64,000 bases of DNA, from assembly GCA_964404745.1 (NCBI GenBank), contig CAYOLG010000007.1:81807-145806 (forward strand). Direction: 5' to 3'. This DNA is from Pelagisphaera sp964404745 (GTDB taxonomy: Bacteria > Verrucomicrobiota > Verrucomicrobiia > Opitutales > Opitutaceae). Made by a program: the position numbers and the translations under genes. Below are positions 34,890 to 43,512 of this stretch, one piece after another. Position 1 is the stretch's first letter; every line of letters starts with the position of its first letter. Below the pieces are notes generated by a model. That model saw nothing but the letters and a program-made list of their open reading frames with translations. It was not told where the DNA came from and did not search any database.

Positions 34890-36329
34890 ATGCTGCGGAT
34901 TGATAATGCCCAGGCGAGAATTCTTCATTCTGATGAGGCGGTTCAGGCTTACCAGCTGTGGGAGTTGATGGAGACAGGTGAATACCGATACGATCCAAAA
35001 GACAAGCATGGTCCCCTGCTCTACTATTTCACCTCGGCATTGAATAAAGGCTTGGGGATCGACAGTTCTGAGTTAGATCGCGTTTCCCTGCGCCTGTTGC
35101 CAATGGTGGCGAGCGTAGGGCTACTGCTATTCCTGTTTGTCTTGGTACGGGCGTCTTCGTTGACGACTTTGCTAAGCGCCGCATTTGTGGCTGTCTCGCC
35201 CTTGCCGGTCATATATGGAGCCTACTTTGTCCAGGAGGCCCTTTTTGTACTGATTGGATTCTTCCTTCTGTATTCGTATTCCAATTTTTGGAATCGGCAA
35301 ACGCCCATATGGGCTGCCATTGTAGGTCTTTGGACCGGGGCTTTTTTCGCCACCAAGGAGACAGCTATTATCCATGTAGCTGGGATCGCTATCGCCGTCT
35401 TTGCCGCTTTTCCCGCTAGTAGAAGGCTGGAGTCTTGGCGAGCGGCTATGCGATGGCCGAATTTAGCTGCTGGTTTCGGATCGTTTGCATTGATTTGGGT
35501 ATTTTTCTACACAGGTGGATTGAAGGACTTCAACCAGCTGGGCGACAGTTTCAGGGCTTTCATCAATTATGCCGAGCGCTCGCAAGGGGCCGGTCACGAG
35601 AAACCTTTTCTCTACTATCTGTCCATCATGTGGCCTCACACGGCTGAGGGAGCGCGTTGGGGAGAAGCCCTCTTTCTGTTTCTTTCCATTATCGGTTTAG
35701 CTTTAGCCATAGCGGAGCGCCGGTCTTTAGACCCCCGCCTGCAAATCGGGATTTTCTACGGGTTCATTTGCCTGCTACTGTACTCGATCATTCCTTATAA
35801 AACGCCTTGGCTTATCTTATCGAGTTACATTTCGCTGGCTTTAGCTGCCGGCTACGCCATAAATTTCCTATGGCATCGCTATCGTAATGGCTGGATTCGC
35901 GCGCTAGTTGTTGGCCTATCTCTCTACTGCCTATTCGGACAATACCAGTTGACGAAGCTAGCGAATCGCTACGCGGCCGACGCCCGAAATCCCTACATCT
36001 ACCAGCATACCTCGCCCCAATTCCAAAAACTCGTCGATCGGATTGCCGACTTGGAAGCTTTGGATCCCGATAGCCGTCTGACGATAGCCGTTGTAGGCGA
36101 AGACAATGCTTGGCCTTTACCCTGGTACTTGAGGGATAATGACACGGTCGGCTATTGGGTGGATTCTCGTCAAGCGCCTACCCTAGATGTGGTCGTGGGA
36201 CCGGCAGGTGAGTTGCCTCCGGAGCTTTCTGCAACCCACATTCCAGAGTATCATGGCTTGCGGGAAAACGTGTTGCTCGAATGTTGGATACGGAATGAGC
36301 TTTGGGATGTCTTTGTGGAAACGCGCTAG
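34890..36329 (+). CDS. Agl23/GT39-like membrane glycosyltransferase (TIGR03663-like)
   Basis: 479 residues from ATG 34890. LHSDEAVQAYQLWELMETGEYRYDP and DKHGPLLYY, the acidic loop after the first helix, are hallmarks of the TIGR03663 family named for archaeal Agl23; about eleven further hydrophobic segments follow. Family members use lipid-linked sugars on the outer face of the membrane. The frame continues upstream to TAA 34800-34802 and codes for a good first helix (IPFLFGLACIAVVVGGL) but contains no ATG, GTG or TTG before 34890, so the real start may be a rare codon or has been damaged. The next gene starts 6 bases after the stop. Confidence 0.82.
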   Translation: MLRIDNAQARILHSDEAVQAYQLWELMETGEYRYDPKDKHGPLLYYFTSALNKGLGIDSSELDRVSLRLLPMVASVGLLLFLFVLVRASSLTTLLSAAFVAVSPLPVIYGAYFVQEALFVLIGFFLLYSYSNFWNRQTPIWAAIVGLWTGAFFATKETAIIHVAGIAIAVFAAFPASRRLESWRAAMRWPNLAAGFGSFALIWVFFYTGGLKDFNQLGDSFRAFINYAERSQGAGHEKPFLYYLSIMWPHTAEGARWGEALFLFLSIIGLALAIAERRSLDPRLQIGIFYGFICLLLYSIIPYKTPWLILSSYISLALAAGYAINFLWHRYRNGWIRALVVGLSLYCLFGQYQLTKLANRYAADARNPYIYQHTSPQFQKLVDRIADLEALDPDSRLTIAVVGEDNAWPLPWYLRDNDTVGYWVDSRQAPTLDVVVGPAGELPPELSATHIPEYHGLRENVLLECWIRNELWDVFVETR

Positions 36330-36334
36330 TGGAA

Positions 36335-37270
36335 ATGGCTGAAGAAGCGACAGCGATCTATTTGCGGAATCGGGACCTCGATGGCTACCAATCGTATTCA
36401 TTTGAAGCCATGGCCACGATTTTCCGGTTCCACCTAGCGAGCGGTTCCAATGCGCTTCTAGATTCGGCGGTAATGGAAGCGGAAGAGTTGCTGACCAAAC
36501 TGGAGTCTCAACTGAGCCTGTATATCGAACATAGCGATACTACGCGAATCAATCGAGCCGCCGAAGGGGAAGAAATCGCTGTTTCCCAAACAATGGTTGA
36601 TTGCCTGCTTGCCGCGTTTGATGCGAGCTCGCTGCTAGGTGGAGCCTTTGATCCTTTTTTAGGCCAGCTGTCGATTGACGCTAAAGGACAGCGTCCCATC
36701 TTGCCTCACTTGCAAGGTATCGAGACCGAGGATTCCCCTTCGGAGGGCCCTGTTATTTCTCTAGATCCTGACATGAACCGAGTCAGAAAAATCCGCGCGG
36801 GTCCCCTGCTCGATCTTGGCGGAATTGGCAAAGGCTTCGCTCTAGATCAACTGAAGACGCTTTTTCACAGTTGGGATATAGAATCTGGTTTGCTCGATTC
36901 GGGGGGATCCACCTTTCTGGCTTTAAATAGAAATGGGAAAGGGCCAAACTGGTCGCTTAATATCGGATACGGTTCCAAAATTCGCCCAGTTGATTTGCCG
37001 CCTGGCTCAGCCATCGCCAGCTCGGGAGAGCTCTATCAGGAGAGCCATATAATAGACCCGATCAAAGGAAATCCCTCAGCTTGGAAACGCAGTTACGCTT
37101 TGGCTTCATCGGCGGCTTTAGCCGATGCCGCTAGTACTGCGGGACTCGTGCTTGAAAGCAAGGATATCGATGCGATATGCTTGAATGAATGCGATTTATC
37201 CTTTGCCCTCTTCTCCGAAGAATCGGGACATTTTTTTGGCTCGTATTTTGAAAAATGGATGGATTCATGA
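36335..37270 (+). CDS. apbE: ApbE-like FAD:protein FMN transferase
   Basis: 311 residues from ATG 36335; GTG 36329, overlapping the previous stop, is an alternative. The family blocks are present: a SYSFEAMATIFRFHL start, LESQLSLYIEHSDTTRINRA, DLGGIGKGFALDQ, LLDSGGSTFLAL and HIIDPIKGNP. ApbE transfers FMN from FAD to a Thr/Ser of exported flavoproteins such as NqrB/C or RnfG. No lipoprotein signal is seen, so the protein may be cytoplasmic or be exported in an unusual way. It lies in an operon between two lipid-linked-sugar glycosyltransferases, with no flavinylation target nearby. It overlaps the next gene by 4 bases (ATGA). Confidence 0.87.
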   Translation: MAEEATAIYLRNRDLDGYQSYSFEAMATIFRFHLASGSNALLDSAVMEAEELLTKLESQLSLYIEHSDTTRINRAAEGEEIAVSQTMVDCLLAAFDASSLLGGAFDPFLGQLSIDAKGQRPILPHLQGIETEDSPSEGPVISLDPDMNRVRKIRAGPLLDLGGIGKGFALDQLKTLFHSWDIESGLLDSGGSTFLALNRNGKGPNWSLNIGYGSKIRPVDLPPGSAIASSGELYQESHIIDPIKGNPSAWKRSYALASSAALADAASTAGLVLESKDIDAICLNECDLSFALFSEESGHFFGSYFEKWMDS

Positions 37271-37983
37271 ATACACTTTTGGTCATACCTTGTTTCAATG
37301 AGAGCCAGCGTTTGCCTCGCTTTCTTCCCGGACTGTGCGAGCGTCTGGAAGCAAGCGCGGCCAAAGTAGCGATTCAGTTGGTCGACGATGGTTCGAGGCC
37401 GGAAGAACAGGAGGCACTTAAGGAATTTGGTCAATCGCTGATGGCCCGGTACTCATTCATTCGAGAACCGATATTTCTAACCCAGAACCTGGGCAAAGGC
37501 GGAGCCATTCGAGCTGGTTGGAATACTGAAGAGCAGTTCGAATACTTGGCATTCGTGGACGCGGATGGAGCGGCCCCGGCCAATGAAACCGTTCGCTTTC
37601 TGGAAACTTTAAACGCTTTGGATGAGACCCCTACGCTCCTCATGGCGACTCGAGATCCAGGGTCCGGGCGTGAGTTGCAGAGAACGCTTTCCCGCAAGAT
37701 AGTAGCCAGAGCCTTCAATACGTTGCTGCGCATATTCTATTGTATACGTATTAAGGATACGCAATGCGGAATCAAAGCGATTCCGGCCGGTTTTTTCGCC
37801 AAGGTTCGACACCAGCTCCGGCAAAATGGCTACGGCTTTGATTTAGAGCTGATCGCCAACGCCAAAAAGGAAGGTCTCGTAGTTCAAACTCTGCCCATCG
37901 ATTGGGAAGAGATCCCGGGCAGCAAAACTCGGATCGGACCCGCTTTGGAGTTCGCTTTGCAAATTATTTTCAAGCGGATTTAG
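37267..37983 (+). CDS. GT2 glycosyltransferase, dolichyl/polyprenyl-phosphate sugar synthase-like
   Basis: 238 residues from ATG 37267, which overlaps the ApbE stop; an upstream ATG 37255 is possible. A single GT-A domain begins TLLVIPCFNESQRL, has LVDDGS, NLGKGGAIRAGW, the metal-binding DADGA, and KDTQCGIKAIPA, the pattern of DPM1/ALG5-type synthases. The enzyme should charge a polyprenyl phosphate with a sugar from a nucleotide donor at the cytoplasmic membrane face. There is no obvious C-terminal membrane helix. Together with the Agl23-like gene it makes a sensible pair: this enzyme makes the lipid-linked sugar and the Agl23-like protein uses it outside. Confidence 0.9.
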   Translation: MNTLLVIPCFNESQRLPRFLPGLCERLEASAAKVAIQLVDDGSRPEEQEALKEFGQSLMARYSFIREPIFLTQNLGKGGAIRAGWNTEEQFEYLAFVDADGAAPANETVRFLETLNALDETPTLLMATRDPGSGRELQRTLSRKIVARAFNTLLRIFYCIRIKDTQCGIKAIPAGFFAKVRHQLRQNGYGFDLELIANAKKEGLVVQTLPIDWEEIPGSKTRIGPALEFALQIIFKRI

Positions 37984-38087
37984 TCTCTTGTTCATTCTGG
38001 CAGCGATCGATCTCACACCTACATCCTGTCATGGCGATGCGCGTCAACTTAACGATCTGAACGAGCAATTCATCCTTCATCGATGGC

Positions 38088-38160
38088 TGTAGGAGCGGGT
38101 TTATCCCGCTATAAGAGGGATGGGCAACGGATCAAATCGCGGGATAGACCCGCTCCTACG
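38088..38160. repeat. Family B inverted repeat
   Basis: Arms TGTAGGAGCGGGTTTATCCC and GGGATAGACCCGCTCCTACG; the stem carries GGGT/ACCC where the 26074 copy has GGCT/AGCC, so pairing is kept. It sits between convergent genes. Confidence 0.87.
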
Positions 38161-38238
38161 CGACACTTCCGCTGAATCAGGTTTATATTCTTTTATCGGG
38201 AGATAGCCAGTCCTCCTTATCCCAGAGGCGCTCTTCCT

Positions 38239-40809
38239 TTACTCGTAGCGGAGCGCTTCGATGGGCGGACGTTTGGCGATGCCTATGCTATTGAGCATGC
38301 CAGTCACTAGAGTGAGCAAGCCTATGAGAACAATGGATGCGAAGGTGATCCCCCAGGGTACGTAGAGTTCAATCTTAAAGATGAAACGGGTCATCGCCCA
38401 GGCCCCACCCAAGGATAGCAGAACTCCCGCTGCGCTGCCCAAACCGCCCACGAGGAAGTATTCTACGGCCATGATTTTCCTAACCTGGCTAGTGTTGGCT
38501 CCAAGGGAGCGGAGCAAGACGCTTTCCTTCATGCGTTGGTAGCGGCTGGTCAATACCGTGGCGATAAGGGCTACTAAGCCTGTGAGTATGGTGAACGAAG
38601 CCATAAATCGGACGACAAAACCCACTTTGTCGAAGATCTCTTTCAGGGACTCTAGAACCATGCTAAGATTGATGGCGGAAATGTTGGGAAAGGTTTTCAC
38701 GACTTCTCCTTGCAATTCCGTAATGGCTTCAACTCCTTGGGCTTTGGCGGCAAGAATGTGGTTGGACGGAGCCTCTTCCAATATGCCACTGGGGAATACC
38801 ACGAAAAAATTAGGCTGCATCTGACGCCAATCCACTTTTCGGATACTCGTAACAACCGTTTCGATTGGCAGTCCTTGAACATCCCAAGTTATGAGATCGC
38901 CCAGCTGCAATTGCAGGGCTTCTACGATGCGCTCCTCGACTGAAATGGGGATGGGGTCATCGCTGTCTAAGTTTGCATTGGGAATAAACTCTCCTGCAAC
39001 GATGGGCTCATGGGCGCGAAGCTCGGATCGGTATGTGCTTCGGTATTCACGCGAAAGAGCCCACCCTTCCAGGTCTCTATTTCGCCTTAGTTGGCTGACG
39101 GGCCGCGATCGAAGATGCGTCAGCCGCATGGTGACCATGGGATCGTGGAATTTTAATTCGACGCCGCGACGATCGACAATGGCCTTAACCGTATCGACTT
39201 GATCGGACTGAACATCGAAAAACACCGTGTTAGGCTTGTCTTCCTGGTCGTTAATTTCACCCCTTTTGAGAATACTGGTTTCGCATAGATAGAGCGTGTA
39301 GATGAGGAAAGCTCCCATGCCAATCATGACGATCAGGGAAACGGTGCGGTTGTTGGGCCGGTAGAGGTTGCTGATGCCCTGCTTCCAAACGAATGGCAGG
39401 GATTTTGGTCTGAGCGATTTCAAGGTTTTTCGCAGGCCGATTCCAATGCCGCCTAGAGCGATGATGGCGACGAGAATTCCACCGAAAACGCCAGCAGCCT
39501 CCTTGAGGTCATCAGTCTGCAAGATCGAGAACCACAGCGTCAGAGCTCCGATAGCTGCGGCAGCCATCCAAACCAGCCAATCCCGTCGATTCTCACTCAA
39601 TCCGCTTGATGATCGGATCGCTCGCAAAGGCGAAAGATTTCTGGTCGGCAGTAAGGGCAAGAGGGCAAATAAAAGGGTCAAGGCCCAGGCGAAGAGGAAA
39701 GCTTCCAAGAGACTTGGCCAAACAATCTCAAAAGGAAGATCGAAGGGAAGGAATGCTTTCACGATCTGTGGAAGAATGGCTTGCGTCGCTACTCCCAGGG
39801 CTGCGCCTACAACGCATCCCGCAATTCCAACAGCAACAATTTGGACGCAGAATACCATCATGGCTCGTAAGCCGGAACAACCCAAACAACGGAGGATGGC
39901 CATAGAGGCCGATTTCTCTTTCAGGTAAACTTGTACGGCGCCAGCTATTCCTACTCCGCCCAGCAGCAAGGCAACGAATCCAACGAGGCTCAAATAGCTC
40001 GTCATCTCGTTGAGCATGTTTCCAATGTCTTCCTTCTCTTCCTCGGCCGTGTCGTAACGAATGCCGTTTTGTCTCAGTTGGCCCTCATTGGCTTTTAGGG
40101 CGGATTCCAATTCAGTGTCGACGCCATTCTCGAAAACCAGTCGTCTGCGGAAAGTGGTGCGGCTTCCAAAGCCCATCAAGTCGGTTTCCTCCAAGAACGC
40201 GAAAGGAACGAGAATACGCGGGGAAAAGGAGTTGCGAAATGAGGATTCGCCGGGGAGGCGCAAAACTTCGCCGATAACCTTAAATTCGGATTTGCCAATA
40301 CGGATTACGTCGCCGATCTCCAAGTCGTATTGGATTTTCAAGGATTCCTCGATGATGGCCACCCTACCCTGTTCCGGATCTAGATTGAGGCTGGGCGGCC
40401 GCGTCTCTAGCTCCCCATACCAAGGAAATCCGCCCTCCAAAGCCCGAAGGGAAACGAGGCGTGTTTGATCGGATTTAGTAAAGTAGGCCATGGTCGATAA
40501 ACGAATGTCATTGGCTTCGTCGAGAGCTTCCAATGAGTCGATAAAGACTTCGGTTGCTTCATCGAAAGGATCGGAACTGCGGAATTCTAAATCAGCCCCG
40601 AGCAAGGCTCGAGATTGACGATCAACCTCTTTCTCGAGATTCGCTCGTAGAGAGTTAACCGCGACCAGGGCCGCGACTCCGAAGATAACCGAAAAGCCGA
40701 ACAAGGCCAGTTTGGCCCGAGTACGGCGCGTATCTCGCCAGGCCATCGTCAGTATCCAGGCGATTTTTGGCTTTCGCCCTATTTTTTCTGGCGCTGAATC
40801 GGAGTTCAC
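38239..40809 (-). CDS. ABC exporter permease, FtsX/MacB-like (YbbP-type)
   Basis: 856 residues, starting with GTG 40809 that overlaps the ATPase stop (GTGA). Two FtsX-type modules are visible: a first helix (FSVIFGVAALVAVNSLRANLE), a large periplasmic MacB-like domain, a three-helix block about 250-420, a second linker and large domain, and a C-terminal three-helix block (VVRFMASFTILTGLVALIATVL to the end). The duplicated architecture and length match YbbP. Such transporters use ATP to move or extract envelope substrates such as lipids or lipoproteins. It is paired with the ATPase and divergent from tesA, as in many proteobacteria. Substrate unknown. Confidence 0.92.
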   Translation of the reverse strand: MNSDSAPEKIGRKPKIAWILTMAWRDTRRTRAKLALFGFSVIFGVAALVAVNSLRANLEKEVDRQSRALLGADLEFRSSDPFDEATEVFIDSLEALDEANDIRLSTMAYFTKSDQTRLVSLRALEGGFPWYGELETRPPSLNLDPEQGRVAIIEESLKIQYDLEIGDVIRIGKSEFKVIGEVLRLPGESSFRNSFSPRILVPFAFLEETDLMGFGSRTTFRRRLVFENGVDTELESALKANEGQLRQNGIRYDTAEEEKEDIGNMLNEMTSYLSLVGFVALLLGGVGIAGAVQVYLKEKSASMAILRCLGCSGLRAMMVFCVQIVAVGIAGCVVGAALGVATQAILPQIVKAFLPFDLPFEIVWPSLLEAFLFAWALTLLFALLPLLPTRNLSPLRAIRSSSGLSENRRDWLVWMAAAAIGALTLWFSILQTDDLKEAAGVFGGILVAIIALGGIGIGLRKTLKSLRPKSLPFVWKQGISNLYRPNNRTVSLIVMIGMGAFLIYTLYLCETSILKRGEINDQEDKPNTVFFDVQSDQVDTVKAIVDRRGVELKFHDPMVTMRLTHLRSRPVSQLRRNRDLEGWALSREYRSTYRSELRAHEPIVAGEFIPNANLDSDDPIPISVEERIVEALQLQLGDLITWDVQGLPIETVVTSIRKVDWRQMQPNFFVVFPSGILEEAPSNHILAAKAQGVEAITELQGEVVKTFPNISAINLSMVLESLKEIFDKVGFVVRFMASFTILTGLVALIATVLTSRYQRMKESVLLRSLGANTSQVRKIMAVEYFLVGGLGSAAGVLLSLGGAWAMTRFIFKIELYVPWGITFASIVLIGLLTLVTGMLNSIGIAKRPPIEALRYE

Positions 40810-41489
40810 GTTTCCTCCACCACTTTGCCATGGTCGATCCGCAATATGCGATCCGTCTTGCTGGCTAGCTCCCTATCGTGGGTAACGAGCACAAGCGTTG
40901 TTCCTGAATTTCGGTTCAGCTCGAAAAGCAAATCGACAATGGAGTGACTCGTATCCGAATCCAAATTACCGGTTGGCTCGTCGGCAAAAAGAATTTTTGG
41001 ACGATTGATAAAGGCTCGGGCGATGGCTACCCTTTGCTGCTCTCCCCCTGACAATTGGACTGGATAATGATCGATGCGTTCGCCCAGACCCACTTTATCC
41101 AGAAGTTCTTTCGCTTCGGCTTCCGCATTGCCCTCCCCTCGCAATTCGAGCGGAACCATGACATTCTCCAGGGCAGTCAAGGTGGGCAAAAGCTGGAAAT
41201 TCTGAAAAACGAAGCCGACAAAACGATTTCGAATATCAGATCGCTGATCCTCATTGAGATCGCCGAGCGATTCCCCATTCAATTTTATTTCTCCCGAAGT
41301 TGGGGTATCGAGCCCAGCGCAAATCCCCAGCAGCGTCGTTTTACCACTTCCGGAAGGGCCTACGATGGCGATTGATTCGCCAGCTCTAGCCTCAAAACTA
41401 TTTTGCTTGAGCACATCCAGCGAGCGTTCGCCGCTGCTGAACGTTTTACTCACTTTGTCCAAACTTAGGACCGTTGCGTCGTTTTTCAT
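40806..41489 (-). CDS. ABC transporter ATP-binding protein (YbbA/LolD-like)
   Basis: 227 residues. All ATPase motifs are intact: Walker A GPSGSGKTT, Q-loop VFQNFQLLPTLTALENV, signature LSGGEQQR, Walker B ILFADEP, H-loop THD. The short length and the LLPTLTALENVMVPLEL block fit the MacB/LolD/YbbA subfamily, which powers FtsX-type permeases rather than importers. It is translationally coupled to the permease gene by a 4-base overlap, and divergent from a TesA gene across a 300-base gap holding a family D repeat. Confidence 0.95.
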   Translation of the reverse strand: MKNDATVLSLDKVSKTFSSGERSLDVLKQNSFEARAGESIAIVGPSGSGKTTLLGICAGLDTPTSGEIKLNGESLGDLNEDQRSDIRNRFVGFVFQNFQLLPTLTALENVMVPLELRGEGNAEAEAKELLDKVGLGERIDHYPVQLSGGEQQRVAIARAFINRPKILFADEPTGNLDSDTSHSIVDLLFELNRNSGTTLVLVTHDRELASKTDRILRIDHGKVVEET

Positions 41490-41590
41490 TGTTAAGAGAC
41501 TCGTTTCCTTTAAATCGCGACCCCTGGCAAGCGCGCATTGCTTGCGGACGCTCCAAGGATCAAATCGTCGATATCCTTCTCGTAAATTTG

Positions 41591-41661
41591 CATCGCGGGC
41601 GGCTCGCCCGCAGGATTATGTGGGATTCCATCGAAATGCGGGCAAGCCGCCCGCGATCCCA
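41591..41661. repeat. Palindromic repeat, family D (two-part)
   Basis: CATCGCGGGCGGCTCGCCCGC and GCGGGCAAGCCGCCCGCGAT are opposed, each a hairpin and each the complement of the other, with a spacer of about 30 bases. It is located in the divergent ybbA/tesA promoter gap (41490-41789), which holds nothing else that I recognise. It is related to the single palindrome at 9643. Confidence 0.8.
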
Positions 41662-41789
41662 GCAAGGTGACTCTAGCATGTCTGGCGTAAAAGTGCACTA
41701 GAGTCGAGAACGGCTCCCCGCGAGCGAAGGTTCCAGCAAAATCTCATCGGCGCTTGAAACCAATAGGAGAAACCGGTGTTCTCTAGATT

Positions 41790-42422
41790 ATGCCCGCGTT
41801 AAGGCCGCTTTTCATTCTGTTAGTTCTTATTGTTCCAATGGCGCTTTCCGATTACGCAAAGGACTCCAGCAAGACGGTCATGTTTTTTGGAGATAGCCTT
41901 ACGGCCGGTTATGGGGTGGATTATGAAGCCTCGTATCCAATGGCGCTGCAATCGCTCTTGAGAGAGAACGGGCTCCATTGGAAGGTTATTCCCTCGGGCG
42001 TGAGCGGTGAAACGACTGCCGGAGGACTCAGGCGCGTTAACTGGGCTCTTCGCCAACCAGTCGATGTCTTCGTACTTGCTCTGGGGGGCAACGACGGGCT
42101 TCGCGGGATTGATCTAGAGAACACGCGATCGAATTTGATTGAGACAGCAAATCGGGCCCGGGCGAAGTACCCTGACATTCGTATCGTTATAGCCGGCATG
42201 CAAATGCCTCCTAATCTCGGAGAGCGCTACGCGACAGCCTTCAAAGAATTGTATCCAGAAGTTGCGGAAGCGTTGGACGCGGATCTCATACCTTTTTTGC
42301 TAGAAGGTGTGGGTGGCGAACCCGAGTACAACCAGAATGACGGGATCCATCCAAACGAAGCGGGCCATCGCGTTATCGCCAAGCATCTGTTTAATGCCTT
42401 GAGGCCGATTTTGGAGGAATGA
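41790..42422 (+). CDS. tesA: TesA-like SGNH esterase / lysophospholipase L1
   Basis: 210 residues with a signal peptide (about 1-20). All four SGNH blocks are intact: Ser in FFGDSLTAGYG, Gly in GVSGETTAGG, Asn in GGNDGLRG, and the Asp-His pair in DGIHPNEAGH. The TesA family are broad periplasmic thioesterases/lysophospholipases/arylesterases. The divergent arrangement with a YbbA/YbbP-type ABC exporter matches the conserved tesA-ybbAP neighbourhood of Escherichia coli, which suggests a shared role in lipid or fatty acid handling in the envelope. Converges with the acetolactate-synthase-like pseudogene. Confidence 0.93.
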   Translation: MPALRPLFILLVLIVPMALSDYAKDSSKTVMFFGDSLTAGYGVDYEASYPMALQSLLRENGLHWKVIPSGVSGETTAGGLRRVNWALRQPVDVFVLALGGNDGLRGIDLENTRSNLIETANRARAKYPDIRIVIAGMQMPPNLGERYATAFKELYPEVAEALDADLIPFLLEGVGGEPEYNQNDGIHPNEAGHRVIAKHLFNALRPILEE

Positions 42423-42434
42423 ATCTGCAGGGTT

Positions 42435-43360
42435 GCCGCAAACGGCGAGAACCTTGCGATCCTGGAAAACCATTTTAGCCCCCATTGCTGATGACAGTCA
42501 TGCTCCAATGGTAGCCAGGGCTTTGTCCAGCAAAAGCGTGTTGGGTTCATGGGCCTTGTAGTTGCGAGCGAACCCACTTTGTAGATACCGTTGTCGAGAC
42601 AGGCGATTCCGTCTGAAGGCATAGCTCGCCGAGCGTCGGCCACGAGCCTTTGAGGCACGATCGGGAAGCGGGGGTCGTCATCCTTGTTGGTGAGGTACTT
42701 TTCTACATCTACTTTAACTCGGAAGAAATAACCGTTGTCCAATGAGTAGTCCTTGCCAATCGACGCGGTCATGCGATCGATTGAAGTGGCAAGGTCACCT
42801 ATGACTTCTACTTGAGGGAAGTAGACATTGTCCACTTGAGCGGGAATGAAATTGACGTGGATAACTTTTTTGCCACCCAGCCCCATGAAGAAGGGCGGCT
42901 TTTCCACCACATCGTGCCCGACATTGACAATCAAATCGGAACGCTCAATCGCGCAGTGGACATAGTCCTTGTCAGACAAAGCAGCAGTGCCAAGGAAGCG
43001 TTCGTGCCGTTCGCCGACGACTCCCATGCCCATTTGCGTGCAGAAAAAGTAGATGCCTGTTTCGTAGATGAATCTTTCCATAGCCTCTTGCGTCCGTTTG
43101 CGATTAGCCCCGACTCCTATCAATAGCAAGGGACGTTTGGCCTCTCTCGATAAGCTCACTGCTTGGGCTGGGCTCTCTGTATTTGCGTGAGGAATGCCGG
43201 CTGAGCTACTCTCAAACAGGCTCTGCGAGGCTTCTTACGCAGGGATATCTTCGGGCAACTCGAGATAAACGGCTATTGGTCGCTCTTCTGTGCTAACGCG
43301 GAAGGCTTCCCTCGCCAGTCTGGGGATGGTGTTCCCGTTTACGTTTTGGCGAGACAATCT
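42435..43360 (-). pseudogene. Decayed acetolactate-synthase-like (TPP enzyme) gene
   Basis: Similarity to the middle and part of the C-terminal domain of acetolactate-synthase-type TPP enzymes runs through this stretch: AVYLELPEDIPA, RPLLLIGVGANRKR, TQMGMGVV, SDLIVNVGHDVVEKPPFFM, VPQRLVADARRAMP, FARNYKAHEPNT and GAKMVFQDRKVLAVCG. It is broken by TAA 43237-43235, a one-base deletion near 42573 (frame change between IYKV and FARNY) and TGA 42500-42498. The TPP-binding GDG region and C-terminus are gone, and neither an intact N-terminal domain nor a start is present. Three lesions plus two truncations show real decay rather than a sequencing slip. The remaining open frame into tesA is not coding. 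Confidence 0.85.
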
Positions 43361-43476
43361 GGAATAGATCGTGTTCGAGTAGTCCTAACATGGGGATGGA
43401 GGAGATTGGAAGTGCGTGCGATAAAGCCTGTCAAAACGTTGCCAAATTTACGCCAGAAACGGGCTTGCGTTAAGTT

Positions 43477-43488
43477 AAACGATCGTTT
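43477..43488. promoter_or_regulatory. Probable TetR operator palindrome
   Basis: AAACGATCGTTT is a perfect 12-base palindrome 25 bases before the TetR-family start codon, followed by a partial second copy (AAACGAATGTT). Position and symmetry suit autoregulation by the adjacent regulator and control of the efflux operon. Confidence 0.6.
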
Positions 43489-43512
43489 TAAACGAATGTT
43501 CTAGTAGCTTTA

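Noticed and set aside
39368..39928. 186-residue open frame on the + strand
   Set aside because: It is antisense to the FtsX-like permease; its basic, low-complexity sequence is typical of a shadow frame.
42227..42434. C-terminal extension of the acetolactate-synthase-like frame
   Set aside because: This part lies antisense to the intact tesA gene and has no resemblance to TPP enzymes.
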